DNA of 64,000 bases from Ostrinia nubilalis. Taxonomy: Eukaryota > Arthropoda > Insecta > Lepidoptera > Crambidae. Location of the stretch: contig NC_087111.1 in assembly GCF_963855985.1 (NCBI RefSeq), positions 8,375,001 through 8,439,000 on the forward strand. The letters run 5' to 3'. This document shows positions 12,357-23,697 of this stretch, one piece after another; the first letter of the stretch is position 1, and every line of letters starts with the position of its first letter. The translations under genes and the position numbers were made by a program. Below the pieces are notes generated by a model. That model saw only the letters and a program-made list of their open reading frames with translations, was not told the origin of the DNA and did no database searches.

Positions 12357-12500
12357 TATAAAAGATAGTCGCTCCCGCTGTGCGCTTAGATTTTTAAACT
12401 ACACAACGGATTTTAATGCAGTTTTTAGCAACAGATTGTGATTCTAGAGGAAGGTTTATTTATGCACTCGTGCGAAGCAAGGGCGTGTCGCTAGTGAAGT
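12357..12500. repeat. Lepidopteran-type LINE/SINE tail (GCTAGTGAAG end)
   Basis: The segment has ACACAACGGATTTTAATGCA, then TCGTGCGAAGCAAGGGCGTG and GTCGCTAGT, the family pattern also seen at 58620-58845 and 49744-49960. Non-coding. Confidence 0.6.
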
Positions 12501-12774
12501 TATTATAATCTATGTATCGTAAATAGCCCATAGTTACATAGTACTTGTTAGTCCCGTAGTTACCCAATACTTGGCAAGTAGAATATAAACTACAAATAGC
12601 ATACTAAATTGTTTTGGAATAAATCCATGACATCAAACGAAGAGTCATGTATTCTGTGTCACAACCACAACTATAACTCAGTGAACAAATACTATCATTA
12701 TCATGTAAATACGTTAATTACCATGAGGTGTGATGTGTAGAAGATGAGAGATTATCGCGGGAATCTTGATTCAT

Positions 12775-12957
12775 TGGGTGTTTTGCGGAAAAAAGCGCTT
12801 GCTAGCGCTTGAGAAACAAACTTAAATACAGTTGCCGGCGAGGACACGTTTGCTAACTTTAATAGTGACGTGTTTCATTCATTTTGACAGCGCTTAACGC
12901 TTAGCGATCACCACTTTTCAAGCGCTTCCAAGCGCTTTTTTCCTCCAAATACACCCA
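12775..12957. mobile_element. MITE with AAGCGCTT subterminal repeats
   Basis: Terminal inverted repeats are TGGGTGTTTTGCGG and the reverse complement of CCTCCAAATACACCCA. Several AAGCGCTT/AGCGCTTG words occur near both ends. TTCAT flanks both sides. Length 183 bp with no ORF. Confidence 0.75.
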
Positions 12958-13619
12958 TTCATGATGCGCATGAGTCACCGTATCTTGTCTAGACGCCATT
13001 ATCTGTTTAGCGCCATGGGTAGTAGGTATATTTTTATCTGCGCGATGTTTTGATAGTTTATTTTAAATATAAACAGCATAAATTCAATCAAAGCGATGGA
13101 TGGTATTCGGAAACAGGTAGGTGAATGTTTTTTTGGTCTGTGTTAAAGTTTTTGTTGATGTTTTTTAGTATCTGAATATCTATTTAATTCAGGATGTTGA
13201 ATCATGAAGGAGGTAAAGTAATTTAGATGGTCTGTTAGAGGCACTAAAACTCTATGATTGATTTGTTGCTCTACGAATTGTTGACTCATAATAGTAGGTA
13301 CTTTGTATTTGAGGCAAATGTTAAAGTAGATATGCAGTCCACTGTCAAAATAAGGTCGACCATCATTTGACATCAAACTCTTCAAGATTACTTCAAAGTT
13401 ATAACTATTATTCAAATAGTTGCAAATAATAATCGCTTCATTGTAACCCCTGCGCGTGAGCAACGAGCATCAAATCGTGTATGGTGGTAGCCGTGACCAG
13501 CGACTGCAATTTTTATACTTTTATTCCCGACTACACAACACACGTTTGTAGCACGATGCCCCGGAGTCGTGGGTACGTGATGTCTGATGTAGGGACTAGG
13601 GACTTAGGAAGTCATGAGC

Positions 13620-14340
13620 AGGTCATTTAATCTCCACTGCAGGAGCAACGAACTTCTAATTTACCAGAGGCTTTATTAATCCAAGACCAGAGGTAAATGG
13701 AGGATTTGGCATACATTCCCCACGCTGTCCAGACGTTTGTTGAGGTCTGATGATCGCTCATTTCTCTCTTTTTCGCCTTTTACGATATCCACAGAAAGAT
13801 TAGCAGGAGTATCTGGGGGCACGGCAGTGCCCCCGCCAAGTCGAGCGCGAAGCAAACACTGCCGTACCATCCTTTACTGGAACCATTTCGCCGCATTTTC
13901 AGGCCCCTATTTGAGAACCTCTGGATAAGACCAGAACGCTGAAATTTTCGTTATCTAGTAAGCTATAATCACAGACTTAAAATCCAAAATTTCAAGTCTG
14001 TAGGTCATTTAGTTTCGAAGTTAAGCGAAAGCAAAGTTTCGCATTTATGACACTCACTCACTGATGATCATCAAAATAGAACTAGTACTTCCCATAAACT
14101 CAGAGAGCTGAAATTTGGTACAGAGTTAGGGTTTAATGGCCACATTAAGGGAAAACTATAAAAACTAGGAAAATCGAAGATCTGGAGTAACACCATAATT
14201 CATAATCAATACTACTAGCGCCACACCGGCATCGTGGTGTTCGCCTGTACCGCTCACCGCTAGATGGCGCTAGCACTTTGAGCGTCGATTTTCTGCACCG
14301 CGGTGTCCAGATTTTTTTTCCTTTCTAGACCCCCCCGTCG
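13620..14340. repeat. Degenerate unclassified repeat region
   Basis: GGTCATTTAATCTCCACTGCAGGAG at about 13621 recurs near 31240, and the ATCTGGGGGCAC block at 13811 recurs near 33353. A transcribed-repeat-like block (tests such as GCTGAAATTTGGTACAGAG) follows at 14100. I see no intact gene or terminal repeats. Confidence 0.4.
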
Positions 14341-14560
14341 ATTAAGTTGAATGTTGTGTAATTTATTTACATTTCGTTTATTATATCGTAAGGTTCGCTA
14401 AGGTTAAGGTTATGATATTAAAACCATTCTGATTCATTGTCCATTTTAAAGGTCGTTGAGTTTATTTGTGTTTAACTGTTTAATATCGTAAAAAAATGTC
14501 GATAATATTTAAAGACGACGACGTTAAATAATTATGCCACATTCTACAAAAAGGAGTGAA

Positions 14561-15061
14561 ATCCCACCAAAAACATTCTGTAAAAAACTAGCCAAGTCTC
14601 GATGGAGCTGCTTGTTTATCTCTAAAAAGTAATGAAATCTAGACAAAGTCGTGCCAAGTCTATGGTTCCTTCCTGCGATTTCTTTATTATTATAGTTAAT
14701 GTTGTGTGACTTGGCCGTTGAACAATCTTTATTAAGATAATCATACATAAGTATTATTGAAATACGCAGCTTTATTAAGCCTACAATTGACTGGTTATTG
14801 AATCAACGTTTTCCAAGTGGCAATTTTCCATCATCAATGGATAGCGGTTCTGGCGACAGATTGGTGCAATGGTGTCATAGAGCACCTGGTTTTGTACACT
14901 TCAACGGCCAAGTCACACAACATTAACTATAATAATAAAGAAATCGCAGGAAGGAACCATAGACTTGGCACGACTTTGTCTAGATTTCATTACTTTTTAG
15001 AGATAAACAAGCAGCTCCATCGAGACTTGGCTAGTTTTTTACAGAATGTTTTTGGTGGGAT
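14561..15061. repeat. Perfect 162-bp inverted repeat (snap-back) with 177-bp loop
   Basis: 14561-14722 and 14900-15061 are reverse complements over 162 bp with no mismatch that I could find by reading. The matching short translations in both orientations come from the same dispersed repeat present twice head-to-head. The perfect identity implies a recent origin or gene conversion. Confidence 0.85.
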
Positions 15062-15362
15062 CCATTTGACTCTGCCAACTGCAAAGAAATAAAGAATCAA
15101 AGAAACATTTAAACTCAAATATAAATGACTTACATAGTGTGTGCAATAAATACTTACCTAAGTCTGCACAAAGCCTTTGCGAAAACTTCGAATTCGCTCT
15201 TACTTTCATAGACGGGTGATCAATCTAGATAAAATATTAGTGAACGTCTCATAGTCGTTTTACAAACATTTATCTACAGCCTCTGTGGTCCAGTAGTTAC
15301 AGAAACAAATATTTACAGTAGGTATTCTACCTTTACCACTTTACTATTTTAGACAAATTGCT

Positions 15363-15700
15363 ATGTCTAATGGAGGTCCGCAAGATCTCGAGTTTTATAA
15401 CCGGACATTGTATGTTAAACAAGCACCTACACAACATAGGTGTTACAGACAGCCCACTGTACAGAGGATGCATGGAAGCAGAAGAAACACCGCAGCATGT
15501 GCTCATGGAGTGCAGAAGCATAGTAGAACAATAGGCTCAAATTCTGCAATCACCAGTGTCGCTGCAGGAGGCCTCTAGCGGCTAGACAGGCTGCTTGCTT
15601 TGTTTTCTGGGGCGATCTGGGGTGGTTGGAGTAGGAAGATAAATCACAAACCGCGCACAATGGTCCAATCATGAGGCCAAGTGCGGTATTCGATTGCCCT
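15363..15700 (+). pseudogene. LINE fragment: C-terminal Cys/His region of a reverse transcriptase
   Basis: The frame L-N-K-H-L-H-N-I-G-V-T, then C-M-E-A-E-E-T-P-Q-H-V-L-M-E-C at about 15415-15533 matches the C-x(n)-E-T-x2-H-V-L-x2-C motif common after RNase H in jockey/R1-type non-LTR elements. It ends at an in-frame TAG. 15540-15700 looks like 3' sequence of the same element. Truncated at both ends and not functional. Confidence 0.6.
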
Positions 15701-16569
15701 GTAAAACTAACCAACTAACATGTCTAATGGATTATACACGCACGTCTGGTCTCTAAGCCTGTCACTCTAAATTTACTTTTGCCTTTTTGCTTTAAATGTT
15801 CTTGACTTACTGAAAGGTGCACTTGGTTCGAAATGCGCATAATTCGGTGACCTTGTGCCCAATTGCTCGTTGAACTGTTATGGCCATTAATTTTTTGCTA
15901 ATGACCGATTACTAAACCTTTTAAGGCCTGCTTACATAACTAAAGTTTGAACTGAAGTTAAAACTTGTTGTACAAAAGCGGTAATTAATAGAATTATGAC
16001 AGCAACCTTTAATATCCGTCTCATTTGTATACAAAACAGTGTCCATCATACTCGTACCATAGTCAATTCTATACTCGGCATACATAATGATTTTTACCTC
16101 GTTTAGGGACGTTTAGAGTTGATCGTCAATTGAATCTTGATGAATTTTTTTTTTGTTCTTCTTCGTCACTCGTTTGCTTTAGTGCCTGCTAGATTGCCAT
16201 GAATGTTACTTTTCTTCATCTTCTTCACCCATAATAGCAATATTTGTTTTAGTGTCTGTTGAAGTAACTTTTGAGACTGATCAATTCCCGAAACTGAATC
16301 TGTTTACGTACCGAATCGTTTCACCGAAGTAATCAGTTAAAAAAAAGTTTTTTCTTTGTGCCCCGTGACCCGTTTATTGCACTTTTAGCCTCGTATTCAG
16401 TCGTACCTCTGTCTATATGAATACAGTTCGTTCAAAAGACACAATTCTCACAATGGGAGGAAGTTCACAGACCGTGCGTCATCGCGGGTGAAAAATAAAA
16501 AACCGACCGGGCGTTTTGATATTTATTTTTTACCTCGCGATGAAAAAACGCGTCCGCTCCGCTCTCGGA

Positions 16570-16830
16570 ATACTAAAGTGGGGATACACTGCCAAGTTAG
16601 TAGGCAGTGCTTACTAACTTACTTTTGGCTTTGGGTAAGAGGCCCCGCAGACAAGACTTTTTATCGGTCGATTGTTAAATCGTGCTGTTGATCAGTATGA
16701 AAGTACGCACATTACACCGATTTACCATCCTCATACAAATTAGAAGTCGACCAAACACAAAGTATCGGCTGATAAAGCCGGTATTCTGCGGGAATCCTAA
16801 GTGGGGATATACTACCTACTATCTTACTTT
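16570..16830. mobile_element. Probable MITE between direct repeats of AGTGGGGATA
   Basis: About 16632-16798 has imperfect terminal inverted repeats (GGCCCCGCAGAC at the left; the reverse complement of the right end begins GGATTCCCGCAGAA). AGTGGGGATACACT (16576) and AGTGGGGATATACT (16801) lie just outside. A smaller hairpin built on GTTAGTA/TACTAAC lies at 16594-16622. Confidence 0.5.
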
Positions 16831-16839
16831 TCGGATAAT

Positions 16840-19020
16840 TAGATGTAAGTAGATCTTGGTGTTTCTCTTGAAAGTGCACGAAAGGTTTTTAAAACGAAAC
16901 ATTTGTATGTATCGCATAAACTTATGAACAGGATTCACTTACTTTAACTAGGTAAATAAGTCGGTTCCGTCAAAACAAGTTTTGTGTAATATGTTTTCCA
17001 TGTATTTAAGCGCAATTAATATTTACAATGTATAAAGGATTCGCACTAACTTAGGTTTAATCAGTACCGTCACAATAGGTTTTATTATCGTTATAATTTA
17101 CTTCCTATAAACATGTATTGTATTACAATTCCACAATAATTATAGCAATTAGTATTTATTTCTTTTATCATTTATCCTGGCATTCCTGAATGAGTTTTCC
17201 TGTTTTGCGGGGATTTTCATAAATAAATTAGCTCACATTTATTCGTGATGATGACCCTATATGACAAACATGTGATGAATACCTACTTCAAATTATTGTA
17301 AATAATAATTCCCAGTTTCAAGATAAAAGGAAGGTAACAAAAATTATAATAAATTGCTAAATACATCTCTATTTCTCCTATCACAAGGGATATTCTGCAA
17401 TACCCATAAATTTGGTTTAAGAAGCTTTTGTCCTGCTACTAAGTATGTAGTCCTTTTCAATTCCGAGCACCCAAAATAATCGTACGCAAACTAAGCCCAT
17501 GCGTCAACGACCCTCCGCATGACCCCATGGCATCTCAATTAGCATTTGCACCCCAGGTATCCTTAATAACAACACCAGAAGGTTCTCATTCGTTTGAATC
17601 AGGTCTGGCTACCGGTCAAGGTTGGTTGGCCATCAAAAGAGGACAAAGGGTTTTACCGTCACGGAGTAGGGGACAGTTTGTTATGGAGATGTCGAGTTAT
17701 AGAGGGCATTAGGGTGGACTTACATTTATTTATAAGATGCTTTCTCATTCAAATGATCACTGAGCTTATTGATGCTATTTGGTACTATTCAGATATGATT
17801 CTGCAAGTATCTTTTGACCAAAAATATCCAGAGAAGTTAGACAAAAGATTTTAGACGAATTTCTCTAAACGCTTTCAACTTTCATTCGCTTATCTTAAAC
17901 CATAACGAAGTGTAGAAAACAGGTTGATCCTTTTTAGTCCGTAATCAGTTGAGGCTCACAGTAATCAGGTTGGTCCCGTTACAGCATCTGGTCTTAAGAT
18001 ACAGTTACGCGAGATAATATTACAAATAAGGCCTAAGGCTGCGCTTCTTTACAGGACCGAGCTGGTTGATTTGATGCGCTTTTTACTCAAGTAAAAGAAC
18101 TTACTTTAGAAAATTAACGACACTAAACGACCAAGATTTAAAAAAATTGTGGACCTCTAAATATGACACGTCTCAATGTGACAAACATTGTCTTGTTGTG
18201 AGACAACAAAACATCTTTTTTTCTTGAACATCAATGATCATCTCAACAAAATTATAACATTACTTATCTCCTAATAGCTCTTTCGCAGAAAAAAGCAGTT
18301 AATTTATGTTTATTTAAAACTGAAAGGCCCAATAGTGATCCCTGAGGCACACCCATAATAAACAGTGTTTGAGCATTGTGTTTGACATTATTTCACGTGC
18401 TAATTGTAGTAATTTTATTGTTAATAATTATTATAATCTTTTGATAGATATAAAACATTTTAACATGCGTTATTCTACAAACTATATTTTCTGCGCTCTG
18501 TCATTCGCACTAGCTAGGTTTTGTAAGAACACTTGTTAAGATTTTCTCTTTATTCCTGTTCTATGAAATATGCAACTGGTTCTGCTGGCGTAACTAGAAA
18601 AATGTATGCAAATGGCCATTTAAATAAACAAGTACAACTTTGCTATGAAGTATCCATTCTTCATCTGTAAGTCGTCTGAATAAAGTCGTGACTCGTGAAG
18701 TGCGAAAAAGTTTTTGCTGTTGTGAATGTCGACTGCATATCAAAATGTACATTTATGTAGCAAAATCGCTCTTATTAGAACTGCATAAAATGCCAACATT
18801 TACCTTGATGTGCCATCGTCTGTATCTATTGCGAATTTGCGTGTGGGGGTGTGGTAGTCAGTACCTACATAACGCTGTTGTATCATATCGTTACCGTTTT
18901 CAATTGATTTATCTCGCTCGATTCAATTTATTGCCGTTTTAATTGAAACCATTTATTATCTGCATATCAGACGTTTGATGTAGGTCCAGTGAAAGGTACT
19001 TGATCTAATAAAGGACCAAT
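16840..19020. other. Non-coding stretch, nothing recognised
   Basis: I read both strands and found only short ORFs without domain or splice context, and no clear terminal repeats. Confidence 0.5.
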
Positions 19021-19030
19021 TAAAGAGAAT

Positions 19031-19256
19031 TGAGTCCTTTTAGACTCTCTTCAAGATAAGTTATAGTTGTTGCAATTCACGAATGCGAGTGAGCTTTACA
19101 TGTGTGGTGGTTCCTTCTGTTTGTTTTTCAAAAGATTTGATAGACACTACACTATCGTTATGTGCATGTACAATTGTACACGTATACACACACAAGTAAA
19201 GCTCACTCGCCTTCGTGAGTTGCAAGAACTATAACGAGAGTTAAGCCCTTTTACAC
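19031..19256. mobile_element. Palindromic MITE (GCGAGTGAGCTTTAC family)
   Basis: CGAGTGAGCTTTAC on the left pairs with GTAAAGCTCACTCG on the right; pairing continues outward through TTGCAA(T/C)TCACGAA(T/G)G and TTATAGTT. The centre contains a GTACAATTGTAC palindrome. No ORF. Confidence 0.7.
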
Positions 19257-19659
19257 ATTCTTCATTCAGTTTTACAATGTTTTATGAATCAGCAAAGATG
19301 GTTCGCATCATCGCACATGCCATAACCTATTAATATCTTTTTTAAATGGGCCACACAAAAACTTGAGATTACTAAGCGGGAGGTTTGGACTAAAAATAGT
19401 AAATACAACAATAGTCTTATACAAAGTTATAAAGGAGACAATATGAATGAACTAGTAGATTCTGATAGTAGATGGATTTCGATCTTTCATAGTCATTTAT
19501 AGCGCGCGCGTCTCGCGATTATAAACACTTTCCTGTTATGAGTTTTAATATCCCTAACATGGGTATTCATGGGTTTCCTATGCAAACATCCCCTATTTGA
19601 ACCCTTTAAGATTTATCTAAATACATAAAACTCAAAGTTGACTGTCTGACTGACTGACT

Positions 19660-20118
19660 AACATAGTGATCTATCAACGCACAGCCCAAACCACTGGACG
19701 GATCGGGCTGAAATATGGCATGCAGGTAGATGTCATGACGTAAGACATGACGTGTCAGATGTAGTCCCTTTTATTTCCATACTGAAATTAATCAAAATTG
19801 ATTTAGCTTTACGTTTCTTGCGCTACTTCTTGTTAGCACTGGCCCACACCACATTACTGACCTTAAGCAGTCGTAGAGCCACAAGTAAAGCTTTAAAGCG
19901 CTTTTCAAAAGCTTCATCAACAGCCCTTTACAGTCCACTGCTGGACTATGAGCCTCCTCCACTATAGTGGAGGGTTTTGCCATAATCTCCACGCTTGGCA
20001 GGCGGGTTGGAGATCGCAGTTTAAAAGATTGATGTTTTTCAGAGAGCGCTGCTGCCCATTCTCTGTTTGATGTGTAGTCCCTAAGTCGCCTCTTACGACA
20101 CCCGCGGGAAGAGTAGGG
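19660..20118. repeat. Cluster of LINE/SINE tail fragments
   Basis: 19665-19745 is a CCACTGGACGGATCGGGCTG repeat typical of lepidopteran non-LTR tails. 19803-19850 is a fragment of the TTTCTTGCGCTACTTCTTG tail family. 19914-20118 is a continuous copy of the family that is split at 11572-11935. Confidence 0.6.
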
Positions 20119-20510
20119 GTTGGTGACAAATGTATTCTAAAGCTTAATATTGCGAAAAATATATCATTTGAAGTTGATTTGAAGCTCCTTTGGCAAAATT
20201 GTCGTTGTTCGTGTCTCAGTAATTTAATATAATAACTTCTTTGTTACCGGATACCTACTTTAATTTAGGTCGTGCAAGGCCGGGCTTAGGTCATTGTACT
20301 CGCGAAATGCGCCATCATGATGAGACTGTAATCTGACACAACCCCCATGGGCCTTTTGTTCTTTGTTTTATGTTAGGCTTTATACAAACACGCTCGAAAA
20401 TTGGGTTGTTTTGATGGTTTTCAGGACACTCAAGTAATTAATATTAATTAGAGTTTGCATGGGTCATTGTTTTTTTTTTCAGCCTGAACTAGGGTTAAAA
20501 CTTGTATTTC

Positions 20511-20639
20511 TAAGGTTGAGTTGCACCATCTAAGTTTGACTATAACTTTGACGGTAACTGGTGCTTTTTGTGTGGATTTGTGTGTGATTTTTGACGTTAG
20601 TCAAAGTTAAAGTAAGATAGTGCAACGCAACCCAGCCTA
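20511..20639. mobile_element. Palindromic MITE (GTTGCACCATCT family)
   Basis: The left arm AAGGTTGAGTTGCACCATCT pairs with the right arm, whose reverse complement reads AGGCTGGGTTGCGTTGCACT. Pairing continues to an AACTTTGAC motif near the centre. 129 bp, non-coding. Confidence 0.7.
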
Positions 20640-20831
20640 AATTAATTTGTGTTGTTGTACGCGTGTCCTCCAAAAACCGGACAAAACTATCTCTCTACAT
20701 AATACAAAATGCATCAAAATCGGTTCAGTGTTTTACTGTGAAAAAGGTAACATAGAGATAGACAATCAGAGTTACTTCCTCATTTATAATACGAGTAAAG
20801 TTACTAAGATCAGTATGGATAACGGTCCTGT

Positions 20832-20961
20832 GGGTCTAGACAAAGTGCAAATTATAATCGCAAACCAGTCGAAAAGTGGTCGAAAAGCCCCTTTTTTGTA
20901 TGGAGTTTTGACGGATTCGATTTTCGATTCGATCAAAAAGTGCGTTTTGTCTAGGGGGGCT
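20832..20961 (+). mobile_element. MITE copy 1 (GTCTAGACAAAGTGCAAAT family)
   Basis: This element and the inverted copy at 53641-53773 are nearly identical over about 130 bp. Imperfect terminal inverted repeats are GTCTAGACAAAGTGCA and CTAGACAAAACGCACT. Short internal ORFs are shared only because the DNA is repeated. Confidence 0.75.
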
Positions 20962-20999
20962 GTTTTATTTAAAAAAATAAAAACTTTATTTTATTTATC

Positions 21000-22800
21000 T
21001 AATGTAGGTACTAAAAGGTGAAATGCCATTTGCAGTTTATTTTATAACGGCACATAAAGTTAAAACACAATGGCATCATTTTGTAGCTATTTGGCAACAA
21101 TTTTATCGTCAGATGTCGCCTTCACTTGCCTATAAAGTTGTGAAATTTATGGTTAATAAGTACTATACATTTACCAACATATAAAGACTCGTATGGAAAA
21201 ACTAAACGTTTTATACAGTTAAAAATATTCTTAACACTTTTAGGAACGTGAACAGATTACTCAGAATTAGTCCAATGAGTAATAAAAACTCCCATAAACT
21301 TTAAACACCAGACACAAATCATCACAAATGTCAATAAACCACCATATTTTGGTGGCGAATAAGTTACGTATGTTATGTTCATACACTGAACAGTGTCCAG
21401 AAAATGTTTGGTACAAAATAGCACTTTGTTACAACGGAAAAAGGTGTCGTGTGTACAGAACCCAGATGTTATGGTTATCACCTATTTCATAAGGCAATAA
21501 AGACGGGTCATTGATCCACATCTAGGCAACGCCTAGGCTTAACTGTCGTAGTGATGTCCAGTGTAGGAATAACGTTATACCTGTGGCGAGTATTTTATAC
21601 GTTATGTACGTATCTACACTTGTTTCAAGTTATTACCTATTTTCTTCTAGGTACATACATTAAGATAGATGGAACTTATCTAGTATTCTAAACCTGAAAG
21701 TTTTGAGTGAGTACTATCATCTTCAAATCAGTAGCCCAAAATTCCGCCCTAACACCAGACCACTCTGGGGTGGCCACGTAGATCTTATTATTTTTCTCTG
21801 GGTCCTAAACCGGGTGGTTTAAGCTTGACAGTTAAACAGATATTACAGATAAAATTACATTACTTTCGCATTTATGACATTTGTATGACTATGAACGATT
21901 ATTATGGATGCCTTGGTTTATTTTTAGCTTCATATCATATCGATACTTCCATATCGATCGATCATAGCTGTTCTTGATAGCTACGTCACTTGATATTTTA
22001 CGATCCATACCGTCCAATTGGTCGCATTGTCCGGTTGATGCGGAAACCTGTACGATACGTATTATACCGCGAATTTGTAGCAATTTGTGGCTATTATGGT
22101 GGTTTAATACAGTTATAAGAGGTGTAAGACATTACTGAATTAGCCTAGGAACACTTACACGTAACAGTGCTTAATGAAGACAGAAAATGACGTTTGTTTG
22201 TACCGAAATGAGACTGAGAGAGAATATAAGTACTTATTTCTAATTATACACTAAAGAAAGGCACCATAATGGTCTCCGGTCTCCACTCAGTATAATAATA
22301 TTATGAGCACACATAGACAATTATTACATAAACAATGAGATTTTTTACTTCTGTTTCCCCATATTGTCACTCTCAGTCAGTCCATAAAGTAAAATGTAAT
22401 CAAAAGCTCAAGCATGACTGTTTCTTAGGTTCAGTGGAGTATACTTGACCAGCATATTTTTTTCATAATAAAAGCTCGTTTTTTTGTCAGGGTAATTTGT
22501 CTTAAATTAAAATCAAATATCTGGTGGCCTTTCTTATTACCTACTTTCTTGTTTTGTTTTGTAAGGATTGACCAATCTTTTTTTCATAATATCTTGCCAC
22601 AGCTAAGCATGATGTGTCGTAGACGTAGTACTCATACATACTTACCAAGTACACTGCTTTGTAATGCTAATTACGAATATTTACCAATGCTCACATGAGT
22701 CATACATACATTGTAATTTGTTTTGCAAACATATTGTTTAGTTGTTCAAGATTTTACAGATGTACCAAACTGAAATGCGCAAAATCTTTTGTATAACATT
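21000..22800. other. Non-coding stretch, nothing recognised
   Basis: AT-rich sequence without splice-flanked ORFs. Restriction-like palindromes (TCGATCGATC at 21955) occur but do not form a repeat structure. Confidence 0.4.
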
Positions 22801-22808
22801 TTCATATT

Positions 22809-22940
22809 AGGTCCGTTTTCCACCAAGCGAAGAGGAAATGAGATGTTTGAACAACCAATGATTTCCATTCCCATAATTGGTTGTTCAAACACATCTCCTC
22901 TCTACATCACCCCTCTTCTCGCTTTGATGGATCCCAGGCC
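22809..22940. mobile_element. Palindromic MITE (TTGAACAACCAAT family)
   Basis: GAGATGTTTGAACAACCAAT pairs with ATTGGTTGTTCAAACACATC across a short loop. Outer ends GGTCC(G)TTTTCCACCAAGCG and CGCTTTGATGGATCCCAGGCC pair imperfectly. Confidence 0.7.
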
Positions 22941-23370
22941 TTATGTGGTTTTTATTATAAGTATTTTTTTATAATATTATAAGAAATTCTTTATAAGGAA
23001 TCTGTGTAGCAATTCGATAGAGCTTAAAATGTTGTAGGTATATTTAAGTTTCTTGGATGTTATTGGAGAATTGAATTGAAGAATAAGGTTTCGCTAACTA
23101 AATGAAGAAGATTGTTTTAATTAAATATTTTCAAACCTTCACTGGCTTTATTATTTTAGTGCAGCTTCTGTAGCGCATAATCATCAACATTATACGATAA
23201 GGGAGCTAATTAAAATTTCATAGACATTGGTTTTATCGTTGTACGTGAAAGCATAACAAATTCACTTTCTAATATTAAGGAAGTAAATGTAGAGCGAAAC
23301 AATTTGCGAGATATGTTTAAAACAATGAAGTTTAAAGTAGCAAAAAAGTTGTACAAATCAGTCATCTAGC

Positions 23371-23460
23371 AAAATCATTCGCTCATCATCGCTCTAAATT
23401 CAACGCTGTGCATCCGATTTGCTGCTTCACTTAAGCAGGTATCGTTTGTGAATATGGGCG
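23371..23460 (+). mobile_element. Partial MITE (TTCAACGCTGTG / TGCTGCTTCACTTAAGC family)
   Basis: This is a truncated copy of the element at 27179-27300 and 39832-39945; the shared core is TTGCTGCTTCACTTAAGCA and the end is TCGTTTGTGAAT. Confidence 0.7.
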
Positions 23461-23602
23461 ATAGAGTTTAAAAAAACCCATTTAACTTGCTAAATTTTGA
23501 CTATGTTATGTATGGTATTATGTTTTCAATACTCAATACTCAAATCTTTATTGCATGCATGTTGTCTGTAATATGTTCTAAAAGTATTTTTACTTGTTGC
23601 AG

Positions 23603-23697
23603 GTAGTCCAAGCACAGAGTTCAGTCGGCATAGGATAGTTCAGCCGATTGTACATCATGGTAGAACAAAACGAGAAATTTCCACGACTCGTGATACG
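23603..23697 (+). CDS. Meltrin: Meltrin exon A: N-terminal prodomain
   Basis: Acceptor TTGTTGCAG/GTAG and donor ACG/GTAAGT. The exon starts with two bases completing a codon, so a coding exon upstream is required. It encodes about 32 residues, including R-T-K-R, a second furin-like site (upstream prodomain cleavage is known in some ADAMs; inference here). Confidence 0.8.

Noticed and set aside
14524..15092. Two matching ORFs on opposite strands as genes
   Set aside because: They are the same dispersed repeat read twice from a perfect inverted repeat.
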